Below are positions 35,063 through 42,661 of a stretch of DNA of 64,000 bases, piece after piece; within the stretch, counting starts at the first letter, position 1; the number at the start of each line of letters is the position of its first letter. Source of the DNA: Chitinophaga sp. CB10 (lineage in GTDB: Bacteria; Bacteroidota; Bacteroidia; Chitinophagales; Chitinophagaceae). The translations under genes were made by a program, and so were the position numbers. The stretch spans positions 62,001 through 126,000 of the forward strand of contig MLAV02000016.1 in NCBI GenBank assembly GCA_001870995.2, read 5' to 3'. The notes beneath the pieces are model-generated. The model was not told the origin of the DNA. It was given only the letters and a program-made list of their open reading frames with translations, and searched no databases.

Positions 35063-36091
35063 ATGAAGGTTCTTGTTACCGGTGGTTGTGGCTATATTGG
35101 CGCCCATACTATTGTAGATCTGATTAATAATGGATTCGATGTAGTGTCTGTAGACAGCAACATCAGAAGTACCACGCAATTGTTGGACGGCATCGAAAAA
35201 ATTACCGGAAAGAAAGTCCGTAATTACAAAGTGGATTTGTGCAACCTCGAAGATACGCATGCTGTTTTCCATGAAAACAGGGATATCGTAGGCGTGATCC
35301 ACTTTGCAGCCCTGAAAACCGTTCCTGAGTCAGTGGCTGACCCTTTACTGTACTTCCACAATAACCTGACCTCCCTCGTCAATGTGCTGAAATGCGTGAA
35401 GGAATTCAATATTCCCAACCTCGTATTCTCCTCTTCCTGCTCCGTTTACGGCAATACCAAAGCCTTACCGGTAGTGGAAGAAACGCCGATCGGCGAGGCA
35501 CAGTCGCCCTACGCCCGCACCAAACAAATGGGCGAGCAGATAATTGAGGATTACAGCCGCGTAAACGACACCCAGTCCATCATCCTCCGCTATTTCAACC
35601 CGGTTGGCGCGCACCCCTCCGGCCTGATCGGCGAATTGCCGCTGGGCAAACCGGATAACCTGGTGCCTGTGATCACCCAAACGGCGATAGGAAAAATTCC
35701 TAAAATGACGGTTTTCGGCGCTGATTACGACACCCGCGACGGCTCCTGCGTACGGGATTATATCCATGTTACCGACATCGCTGCCGCACATACGAAAGCG
35801 CTCCAATACCTGCTGGATCATAAAAATGAAACCAACTGCGAGATTTTCAACCTGGGTACCGGCAACGGCGTAACCGTGCTGGAAGCGATCCATGCTTTTG
35901 AAAAAATCTCAGGCGTTAAACTGAATTACGTGATGGGCCCCCGCCGCCCGGGAGATGTGATCGCCATCTATGCCAATAACAGCAAGGCTAAGGAAAAGCT
36001 GGGCTGGCTGCCACAGATTGGGATAGAGGACTGCATGCGCACGGCATGGCAGTGGGAAGTGAGCCTCCGTAATAAAGTTTTAAGTAATTAG
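35063..36091 (+). CDS. galE: UDP-glucose 4-epimerase
   Basis: A 342-residue extended short-chain dehydrogenase/reductase that interconverts UDP-glucose and UDP-galactose with bound NAD. The Rossmann motif GGCGYIGAH is at 7-15, and the catalytic set is Ser124/Ser125 in FSSSCSVYG with Tyr150 and Lys154 (SPYARTK). YFNPVGAHPSGLIGE and GDGSCVRDYIHVTDIA-type segments are GalE signatures. It lies between rfbA (28 bp) and the transketolase C half (50 bp) on the same strand, most likely one transcript ending at 37111-37135. Confidence 0.96.
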   Translation: MKVLVTGGCGYIGAHTIVDLINNGFDVVSVDSNIRSTTQLLDGIEKITGKKVRNYKVDLCNLEDTHAVFHENRDIVGVIHFAALKTVPESVADPLLYFHNNLTSLVNVLKCVKEFNIPNLVFSSSCSVYGNTKALPVVEETPIGEAQSPYARTKQMGEQIIEDYSRVNDTQSIILRYFNPVGAHPSGLIGELPLGKPDNLVPVITQTAIGKIPKMTVFGADYDTRDGSCVRDYIHVTDIAAAHTKALQYLLDHKNETNCEIFNLGTGNGVTVLEAIHAFEKISGVKLNYVMGPRRPGDVIAIYANNSKAKEKLGWLPQIGIEDCMRTAWQWEVSLRNKVLSN

Positions 36092-36141
36092 AAACCATCA
36101 TTCTAATTGTTTACTTTTATGCATCATTTTAAAAATCCGTT

Positions 36142-37104
36142 ATGGTAAAAGATATTCAACCGCTGAATGAAAAAGAAACCCGCGCCGGATTCGGCGAGGG
36201 TATCCTTGAAGTGGGTCGCAAAAACCCTAATGTCGTGGCGCTGACAGCTGACCTGCTCGGTTCCATGAAACTCAACGCTTTTATTAAAGAATTTCCGGAC
36301 CGTTTTGTACAGGTAGGGATTGCCGAGGCGAATATGATCGGCATCGCTGCAGGTATGACCATCGGCGGAAAGATTCCATACACCACAACATTTGCCAACT
36401 TCTCCACCGGAAGGGTGTACGACCAGATCCGTCAGTCCGTAGCCTATTCCAATAAAAACGTGAAAATCTGCGCTTCCCACGCAGGTTTGACCCTCGGGGA
36501 AGACGGCGCTACCCACCAGATCCTGGAAGACATCGGGATGATGAAAATGCTGCCTGGCATGACCGTGATCGTACCTTGCGATTTCAACCAGACCAAAGCC
36601 GCTACCATCGCGATTGCTGACCATGAGGGTCCGGTGTACCTCCGCTTCGGCCGTCCGAAATGGCCTAACTTCACCCCGGAAAACCAGACCTTCGAAATCG
36701 GTAAGGCGCAAATCCTCCACGAAGGTTCCGACATTACCCTCTTCGCCTGCGGCCACCTGGTGTGGATCGCCATCGAAGCCGGTAAAATCCTGGAAGAAAA
36801 AGGCTACAGCGTGGAAATCATCAATATCCACACGATCAAGCCACTGGACGAAGAAGCGGTGATCAAATCCTTAAGCAAAACCGGCTGTGCTGTTACTGCT
36901 GAAGAACACAACGTACTCGGCGGCCTGGGCGACTCCATTGCACAGGTAGCATCCCGTCATATCCCGGTTCCTATCGAATACGTAGGTACCAACGATACCT
37001 TCGGGGAAAGCGGTAAACCACTGGAACTGCTCACCAAGTACGGCCTCGATCCGGCGCATATCGTTGCTGCTGCCGAAAAAGCAATAGCGCGTAAAAAGAA
37101 ATAA
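36142..37104 (+). CDS. Transketolase, C-terminal subunit
   Basis: A 320-residue protein that covers only the pyrimidine-binding and C-terminal domains of transketolase. It starts with the family segment TRAGFGEGILEVGRKNPNVVALTADL and contains IAEANMIGIAAGMTIGGKIPYTTTFANF, with the thiamine-activating Glu region, and ends with the regulatory domain (EEHNVLGGLGDSIAQV). In split transketolases the thiamine-diphosphate-binding N-terminal half is usually encoded just upstream; here galE is upstream instead. The enzyme should need a partner from elsewhere in the genome. The role is the non-oxidative pentose phosphate pathway. Confidence 0.93.
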   Translation: MVKDIQPLNEKETRAGFGEGILEVGRKNPNVVALTADLLGSMKLNAFIKEFPDRFVQVGIAEANMIGIAAGMTIGGKIPYTTTFANFSTGRVYDQIRQSVAYSNKNVKICASHAGLTLGEDGATHQILEDIGMMKMLPGMTVIVPCDFNQTKAATIAIADHEGPVYLRFGRPKWPNFTPENQTFEIGKAQILHEGSDITLFACGHLVWIAIEAGKILEEKGYSVEIINIHTIKPLDEEAVIKSLSKTGCAVTAEEHNVLGGLGDSIAQVASRHIPVPIEYVGTNDTFGESGKPLELLTKYGLDPAHIVAAAEKAIARKKK

Positions 37105-37110
37105 ATGTAG

Positions 37111-37135
37111 AAAGCCACCGCAATACGGTGGCTTT
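37111..37135 (+). terminator. Terminator after the transketolase gene
   Basis: A perfect 10-bp stem (37111-37120 with 37126-37135) with a CAATA loop is followed by TTCTTTT. It begins seven bases after the transketolase stop codon. Confidence 0.88.
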
Positions 37136-37255
37136 TTCTTTTACCCCCTCCCTTCCCCCTATGAATGGTTCATATTTTTAACGGCACTGCATTAAACCCG
37201 CATCCGTTTTTTTTATCTATATTGGGTACCAAACCTGTCATGAACCATTTAACCT

Positions 37256-37807
37256 ATGGCTGTTTCACAGGACGATAAATCTCTTCTGGCCATATACCGC
37301 AATGCGGACACCAGAGAACAAGGCTTTACTTTAATTATCAGGAAATACCAGGAACGGCTGTATTGGCACGTGAGGCGCCTCGTTATTGACCATGACGACG
37401 CCAACGACGTGTTGCAGAATGTATTCATCAAGGTCTGGAAAAATCTCGAAGGGTTCAGGGAAGATGCGCAACTCTACACCTGGCTTTATAAGATAGCCAC
37501 CAACGAGTCGCTCACCTTCCTGGAACAGCAGAAACGAAAACAGTCTGTTTCCCTCACAGATGTGGAATCCGGACTCAGCAATAAATTAAAGGCAGATGCG
37601 CAGTTTGACGCCAATAAACTGGAATGGAAACTGCAGAGAGCAATACTACAATTACCTGAAAAACAGAGGATTGTGTTTAACCTTCGCTACTACGATGAAA
37701 TGCCCTACGAACAAATGAGTAAAGTACTCGATACCTCCGAAGGCGCCCTCAAAGCATCCTATCACCACGCTGTCAAAAAAATCGAAGAATATATCAAAAA
37801 CAGTTGA
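37256..37807 (+). CDS. ECF RNA polymerase sigma factor
   Basis: A 183-residue ECF sigma factor. Region 2 is visible as GFTLIIRKYQERLYWHVRRLV...DANDVLQNVFIKVWKNLEGFREDAQLYTWLYKIATNESLTFL, and region 4 as LQLPEKQRIVFNLRYYDEMPYEQMSKVLDTSEGALKASYHHAVKKIEEYI. It is followed by a membrane-anchored anti-sigma-like gene (37911) and a small periplasmic protein gene (38634), a three-gene set common in Bacteroidota. No SusC or FecR is nearby, so it is probably an envelope-stress sigma factor and not a nutrient-linked one. Confidence 0.95.
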   Translation: MAVSQDDKSLLAIYRNADTREQGFTLIIRKYQERLYWHVRRLVIDHDDANDVLQNVFIKVWKNLEGFREDAQLYTWLYKIATNESLTFLEQQKRKQSVSLTDVESGLSNKLKADAQFDANKLEWKLQRAILQLPEKQRIVFNLRYYDEMPYEQMSKVLDTSEGALKASYHHAVKKIEEYIKNS

Positions 37808-37910
37808 AAAAGCCAGTTATTGCAAGCTTTTTAAGGGTTTTTTAAAGTTTTTTGGGAGAAGATTAAAATCTAATTAAACCATTTATTGGACGAACTGTCT
37901 AAAAACAGTA

Positions 37911-38630
37911 ATGAAAAGAGGGAACGACATATTGAATGAATTAAAGCAGATCGCACCGGGAGCCGCCTGGCCTGCTGATCAACCGTTTTCGGCGCCTGCC
38001 GGATACTTTGATCAGCTTCCGGAGATGATTGCTGATAAAATTCGTTTGCAGGATGCGCTGGGCGCGCCTGTATCCCGCCGCTCCCCGCTTTCGCCGCCCC
38101 CGGAAAGCTACTTCGCGCAACTGCCGGCTGCTATTCTCAGCCAGGTGAAGGAAGTGTCCGTAGCGGAAGAACTGGAAGCAGTGTCGCCTTTGCTGGCCTC
38201 CCTGCCCAAAACCAACCCTTTCTCACTACCGGAAAACTATTTTGAAAATATTCAAACGGCTATTACCGAACCTACCCCGGTTATACCCATTAGTACAACC
38301 CGGAAACGCCCGTGGCTACGGTGGGCTGCTGCCGCCAGCATCCTCGTTATCCTTGGCGTGAGTGCCCTGTTCTTTATCGGTAAGGAACATTACCACCACG
38401 ATTACAGCGATATCGAAAACCAGCTGACCGCCATCAGTGATGAGGATATCATCGCCTACCTGCAAAACCATGCGGACGCTTTTGACACCGAAACCATTTA
38501 TGCGCAGGCTGCAAAATCAGCAGTGATTCCTCAACTGGAAAAACAAATCCATGAAACAGTACCCGGCGAAGTACTTCAGCATTATATGCTCGAAGCCTCG
38601 CTTGCTAATGATGAATTACCCAATGAGTAA
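37911..38630 (+). CDS. Membrane-anchored anti-sigma-like protein with PxYF repeats
   Basis: A 239-residue protein with a proline-rich cytosolic part (1-135), one membrane helix (about 137-157) and a periplasmic tail with a His-rich start (KEHYHHDY). The cytosolic part contains three copies of a short motif: PFSAPAGYFDQLPEMI (25-40), PLSPPPESYFAQLPAAI (59-75) and PFSLPENYFENIQTAI (103-118). No named anti-sigma domain is evident, but position right after an ECF gene, topology and motif are what is seen in Bacteroidota for predicted anti-sigma factors. The next gene starts four bases after its stop, so they are coupled. Confidence 0.82.
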   Translation: MKRGNDILNELKQIAPGAAWPADQPFSAPAGYFDQLPEMIADKIRLQDALGAPVSRRSPLSPPPESYFAQLPAAILSQVKEVSVAEELEAVSPLLASLPKTNPFSLPENYFENIQTAITEPTPVIPISTTRKRPWLRWAAAASILVILGVSALFFIGKEHYHHDYSDIENQLTAISDEDIIAYLQNHADAFDTETIYAQAAKSAVIPQLEKQIHETVPGEVLQHYMLEASLANDELPNE

Positions 38631-38633
38631 TAA

Positions 38634-39128
38634 ATGAGAAATTTTTATAGCATATTGATTTTTATTGCCGCATTGCTCACCTGCATCCCTCACGCTTTCG
38701 CCCAGCAGGATGATGCAGCCAAGCAGCAATTGAAATCAATAGAAATAGCCTACATCGCACGGACACTGGACCTTACGCCGGATGAAGCCCAGAAATTCTG
38801 GCCGGTGTACAATAACTATCGCGGCGAAATTGATCAACTCATTGCCGAAAAACAACGCAGCCGGAAATTAAACGAAAAGGCTGCCCGTGGCCTGGATGCC
38901 GACGCCATTGCCAGAAGCAATATGGACAAGGACCTCAGCTTCGATAAACGCATGCTCGACATCAAGACCCGCTACACCGCCGAGTTCCAGCGCGTGCTGC
39001 CCGCCCGCAAAGCCGGCGCCGTATTCAGCAGCGAACAGGAATTCAGGCGCATGATGATCCGCCATCTGAACAGCAATAAAAGAATCCAGCGTATCAATCA
39101 GCAACAAATACCTAAACCAAGACAATAA
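38634..39128 (+). CDS. Periplasmic Spy/CpxP-like helical protein
   Basis: A 164-residue exported protein with a signal peptide ending near AFAQ. The mature part is helical and charged, with LDLTPDEAQKFWPVYNNYRGEIDQLIAEKQ, the LTxxEAxxFWPxYxxY pattern common in small Bacteroidota periplasmic proteins that resemble the Spy/CpxP chaperone fold, and a basic tail (RIQRINQQQIPKPRQ). It is co-transcribed with the ECF sigma and anti-sigma-like genes and could sense envelope damage or act as a chaperone in the same response. The function is inferred from layout only. Confidence 0.82.
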   Translation: MRNFYSILIFIAALLTCIPHAFAQQDDAAKQQLKSIEIAYIARTLDLTPDEAQKFWPVYNNYRGEIDQLIAEKQRSRKLNEKAARGLDADAIARSNMDKDLSFDKRMLDIKTRYTAEFQRVLPARKAGAVFSSEQEFRRMMIRHLNSNKRIQRINQQQIPKPRQ

Positions 39129-39146
39129 GGCGCCTCTGGGGCGCCT
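39128..39146 (+). terminator. Terminator after the periplasmic protein gene
   Basis: A 7-bp GC-rich stem (39128-39134 with 39140-39146) begins at the last base of the stop codon and is followed, after five bases, by ATTTTTT. It ends the ECF sigma operon. Confidence 0.72.
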
Positions 39147-39173
39147 GACGTATTTTTTCCGCTTTTACTTTAC

Positions 39174-39530
39174 TTATTGCTGTTGCTTGTAATGCGCACG
39201 CACTTCCTTTACCAGCCCCTGCCCGTTCAATACCATCATTTCCGCACTCAGGCTGTTATTGATGCTCTTGTAGTATAGCACGACTGAGTCTACGCCTTCG
39301 AGGATATGATACAGTTCAAAATGCAGATCAGGGTAGGCGGCAAGGCCCCGTAAAAAATAAGCGCGCAAAGCGGTTTTCCCTACCAGCTTACCACTGGGCT
39401 CATTGTTTAAGCGTTGTACAACGGGGGAATGAAACTCAATGTCTTCCGCGTAGTGCGACATGATCTCGTCTATATCATGGCTATTCCAGGCGGCTACCCA
39501 TGCCTGGCCAAATGCTTGTTTGTCCGTCAT
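39174..39530 (-). CDS. NTF2-like (SnoaL-type) protein
   Basis: A 118-residue protein of the NTF2/SnoaL-like fold: FGQAWVAAWNSHDIDEIMSHYAEDIEFHSPV, then a GKTALRAYFLRGLAAYPDLHFEL segment and a beta-rich end. Members are cytosolic polyketide-cyclase-like or steroid-isomerase-like enzymes or ligand-binding proteins, and the substrate cannot be predicted. The frame runs on to a TTG at 39632, but the ATG at 39530 begins the family. It lies 89 bp after the AraC regulator gene on the same strand. Confidence 0.85.
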   Translation of the reverse strand: MTDKQAFGQAWVAAWNSHDIDEIMSHYAEDIEFHSPVVQRLNNEPSGKLVGKTALRAYFLRGLAAYPDLHFELYHILEGVDSVVLYYKSINNSLSAEMMVLNGQGLVKEVRAHYKQQQ

Positions 39531-39619
39531 GCTTTTTTTGATTACAAGGTACGACTGGCGGCTGACAGGGTATTGGCTGAAAAGCTCATTTTTTCGCCGG
39601 CGCTGAGGCCCCATGCCGC

Positions 39620-40459
39620 TCACGCACTGCATCCGGCCTGGCGCCAGGCCACCGGCGTTACCCCGTACTGTTTGCGGAATAAGCGGTAGAAGTGTGAGAG
39701 GTCTGTAAACCCGGTGCTATAGGCGATTTCCTTCACCGGCAGCTGCCCGGAGCGTAGCAGCAGCGCCGCCCGCTGTAACCGCATCTTCCAAAGCCACTCC
39801 ATAGGGCTGCAATCATACAATGCCCTGAACCGGCGTTTGAGGGTAGCCACACTCACGCAGGCTGCCCGGGCCAGGTCTTCCATCTCCCAATCCTCCTGGA
39901 TACCGGTACGCAACCGCTCCATGAGGGGGTCCATGCGGGAGCTGGCCACCCGCTGCAACATGGCCGCCAGCGCACTGTGCGAGCGCAACTGCCGCCACAG
40001 GAGGGCCTGCCATTCCCGTGGGTGCAGGTCCGTAACGGCGTTGCCCCGGAGCGCCGCCAGGACGCCTTGCAGCAGTTTCCTGCAATCGTTGCGGGGCAGC
40101 ATTTGCATCTCCCCCGAAATAAACTGGTTTCCAGGCACGGGCCCACTGGTAATGACCTCATCAGGTAACACCATATTCAGACTGCTATAACCATTGCCTG
40201 TGTGCAATATCTCTGAACTCACCAGCGAGCCTGCGGGTATCACCAGCACATCGCCCTGGCGCAGCTGCATCACCTTATTGCCGCAATACATCCGCTTTTC
40301 CCCTGCCGTCACCAGGTTCACAACGGTATGCGGCACCAGCAGCTCATGCACGGCGGCGCTGGCATACATGCTGAAGGCCGCCCAGTCGCGGCCTTCAAAT
40401 TTTTCAGTATTGATATACGACTGCCCACTTAAACTAAAACTGTCATAGCGGCTGTACAT
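39620..40459 (-). CDS. AraC-family transcriptional regulator
   Basis: A 279-residue regulator. The N-terminal part (about 40-160) looks like a cupin ligand-binding domain, with LRQGDVLVIPAGSLVSSEI as a typical strand pattern. The C-terminal part (about 180-275) holds the double helix-turn-helix of AraC/XylS proteins: DLARAACVSVATLKRRFRALYDCSPMEWLWKMRLQRAALLL and VKEIAYSTGFTDLSHFYRLFRKQYGVTPVAWRQ. It lies 12 bases downstream of the MBL hydrolase gene and probably regulates that gene and its neighbours. The effector is unknown. Confidence 0.93.
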   Translation of the reverse strand: MYSRYDSFSLSGQSYINTEKFEGRDWAAFSMYASAAVHELLVPHTVVNLVTAGEKRMYCGNKVMQLRQGDVLVIPAGSLVSSEILHTGNGYSSLNMVLPDEVITSGPVPGNQFISGEMQMLPRNDCRKLLQGVLAALRGNAVTDLHPREWQALLWRQLRSHSALAAMLQRVASSRMDPLMERLRTGIQEDWEMEDLARAACVSVATLKRRFRALYDCSPMEWLWKMRLQRAALLLRSGQLPVKEIAYSTGFTDLSHFYRLFRKQYGVTPVAWRQAGCSA

Positions 40460-40471
40460 ACCTGTGTCGAT

Positions 40472-41221
40472 TTATTCAAACCTGGCTGTCGGTTGTTTAA
40501 CATCGTGGTAGAACATAAAAGTCCAGCCTTCCTTTTTACCACGTTCCAGGAACTCCTGGCGCAATTCCATACTGCGTTTGCCATCATAGTCATACTTGGC
40601 GGCAAAGCGGTTTTTCATCTGGGAAATCTGCGGGGCTACGTCGCCGCCGAAGAACACCTTATCCTCGCCATCATCTACCAGGAATACCTGGTGATAAGGA
40701 CAGTGGCCGCCGGTAACTTCGTAATGGATGTACCCATCGATGGTACCGTTGCCGGTGGTGAACACGATATTATCCCGCTGCTGCAGGATCACGATATCTT
40801 CGGAATGGTAGGATTTGCCGGCATGCTCCAGGGCGTACAGCATTTCCTCGTTATTCACATAGTAAGTGGCGCTGGGGAAAGACAGGCTCCGTTCGCCGGT
40901 CACCGGATCCACGGAGGATATACCGCCGGAGTGATCCTTGTGGAGGTGGCTCATCATGACTTTCGTGATCTCCATCGGGTTGATGCCCTCGTTGATCAGG
41001 TTCTGGTGGATCTGCAGCACCCCGTCGTTGTTACGGAAGCCGAGGCCCGCATCAAAGAGGATGTAATCCCTATCGGTGATCACCAGGAATGGCTGAATCT
41101 CTACCAGGAGCGAGCCGTGAGGCCTGTCCTGCATCTTGTCTGTCTCCAGGTTAAATGGAGTGAATTGCTTGGTTCCGTCTACGGTAAATGACCCTTCGGA
41201 TAATGGTATAATACGTGCCAT
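40472..41221 (-). CDS. MBL-fold metallo-hydrolase
   Basis: A 249-residue metallo-beta-lactamase-fold hydrolase. The metal motif is SHLHKDHSGG (His92, His94, Asp96, His97), followed by GHCPYHQVF and a GGDVAPQ segment that provide further ligands; all look intact. There is no signal peptide, so it is cytosolic. Members include lactonases, thioester hydrolases and phosphodiesterases, and the substrate is not evident. It is the first gene of a leftward operon with the AraC regulator. Confidence 0.9.
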   Translation of the reverse strand: MARIIPLSEGSFTVDGTKQFTPFNLETDKMQDRPHGSLLVEIQPFLVITDRDYILFDAGLGFRNNDGVLQIHQNLINEGINPMEITKVMMSHLHKDHSGGISSVDPVTGERSLSFPSATYYVNNEEMLYALEHAGKSYHSEDIVILQQRDNIVFTTGNGTIDGYIHYEVTGGHCPYHQVFLVDDGEDKVFFGGDVAPQISQMKNRFAAKYDYDGKRSMELRQEFLERGKKEGWTFMFYHDVKQPTARFE

Positions 41222-41283
41222 TCAACAAAGATACTAAGTAGTTTGATGTGATTTATACCGCCAACGGCAGGGTGGTTATAAAA

Positions 41284-41322
41284 GGATGAGGGGAAAGCGC
41301 CGGCGGCACTTTCCCCTCATCC
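41284..41322 (-). terminator. Terminator of the mre-PBP2-rodA operon
   Basis: A perfect 14-bp inverted repeat (41284-41297 with 41309-41322) with an 11-base loop lies 17 bases after the rodA stop. On the minus strand it is followed by TTTTAT. Confidence 0.88.
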
Positions 41323-41338
41323 CAATCATTTGCAGTGT

Positions 41339-42625
41339 TTATCTCAATACCATCTGCCTGTCGGCATCCAGTCGCAACATAATAAATATCAACATGGTAA
41401 AGGCCAGCAGGGAGCTACCTCCATAACTCACGAGCGGTAGCGGGATACCGATTACCGGCGCCAGACCTATGGTCATAGAGATGTTGATGGCCAGGTGGAA
41501 GAAGATGATACTGGCCACCCCATAGGCGTAGACTCGCGTGAACGTCGATCGCTGTCGCTCCGCGACATGGATTACCCGGAAGAGCAGGGCCACATAAATA
41601 GCGATGAACAGCACGCTGCCGACGAAGCCGAAATCCTCCCCGATGGTACAGAAGATGAAGTCCGTACTCTGTTCCGGCACGAAGTCGAAACGGGTTTGGG
41701 TGCCTTTGAGGTAACCTTTCCCCCAGAAGCCACCGGAGCCGATCGCGATCATACTCTGGCGGGTGTTGTAAGTAGCTTTCGGGTCGTTTTCCTTACCGAG
41801 CATTACCTCGATGCGGCGTACCTGGTAGTCCTTCAGTACCTTGGTGAAGGCGAAAGGCACGATGAACATTACGAACAGGGAGCAGAAAGCGTAGATACCG
41901 AGGATGACGAGCAGGCGGCTGCGCTTTCGCTTTATTTCCCGCCGGCTGAAATAGATGACCAGCGCCGTTATCACCGAGAAGATGATGAACAGGATCATTT
42001 TATCTACGAGCAGGGCGGAGAGTACCAGCACGATGCCGGAGAAGGCGATTACCAGGAGGACGCCCGGCAGGCCTTCGCGGTACATCACCAGGAAGAAGGA
42101 GAAGTACACCAGCGCCAGGCCGGTTTCCGACTGCAGGATGATAATGCCGGCAGGCACCAGTGCGATGGCTGCGGCGATCAGCCTGGAGCGGAGTTTATTA
42201 AAATCTGTTTCCTGCGAGCTAAGGTATTTGGCGAGGGCCAGGTTGGTACAGAGCTTGGTCAGCTCCGCCGGTTGAAACTGGAAACCTCCCAATACCAGCC
42301 AGGAGTGCGAGCCTTTTACATCCTTACCGATCCCCAACACCAATAGCAACAGTAATATCCCGAACGCATATACGAGGTTGGCCGTGGCAGTAAAGAACTT
42401 ACTGTCCGTCAGCCATATGACCGAGGCTACTACAATGGAAATACCGAACCACATCAGCTGCCTGGAATAGTTTTTACTCAGGTGGATGATGTTTTGCCAG
42501 ATATTGTCATCTCCTCTGTACTCCGCAGCAAAAATGGACATCAATCCGATGATCACCAATGCCAGGTAGAGGCCAACTATTGGCCAGTCGATCCCTTGCG
42601 TCAATTTGGTTTGCGGGCGGTTCAT
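41339..42625 (-). CDS. rodA: RodA, SEDS-family peptidoglycan glycosyltransferase
   Basis: A 428-residue membrane protein of the SEDS family with about ten membrane helices. RodA polymerises glycan strands for cell elongation together with PBP2. Family features are GSHSWLVLGGFQFQPAELTKL near residue 105, the large extracellular loop with PEQSTDFIFCTIGEDFGFVG, and the terminal GIPLPLVSYGGSSLLAFTMLIFIML. It is the last gene of the leftward mreB-mreC-mreD-PBP2-rodA run, 36 bp after PBP2. Confidence 0.96.
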   Translation of the reverse strand: MNRPQTKLTQGIDWPIVGLYLALVIIGLMSIFAAEYRGDDNIWQNIIHLSKNYSRQLMWFGISIVVASVIWLTDSKFFTATANLVYAFGILLLLLVLGIGKDVKGSHSWLVLGGFQFQPAELTKLCTNLALAKYLSSQETDFNKLRSRLIAAAIALVPAGIIILQSETGLALVYFSFFLVMYREGLPGVLLVIAFSGIVLVLSALLVDKMILFIIFSVITALVIYFSRREIKRKRSRLLVILGIYAFCSLFVMFIVPFAFTKVLKDYQVRRIEVMLGKENDPKATYNTRQSMIAIGSGGFWGKGYLKGTQTRFDFVPEQSTDFIFCTIGEDFGFVGSVLFIAIYVALLFRVIHVAERQRSTFTRVYAYGVASIIFFHLAINISMTIGLAPVIGIPLPLVSYGGSSLLAFTMLIFIMLRLDADRQMVLR

Positions 42626-42661
42626 TATCTGTTTATCTGTTTGTGCGTTTACGGGTTATGG

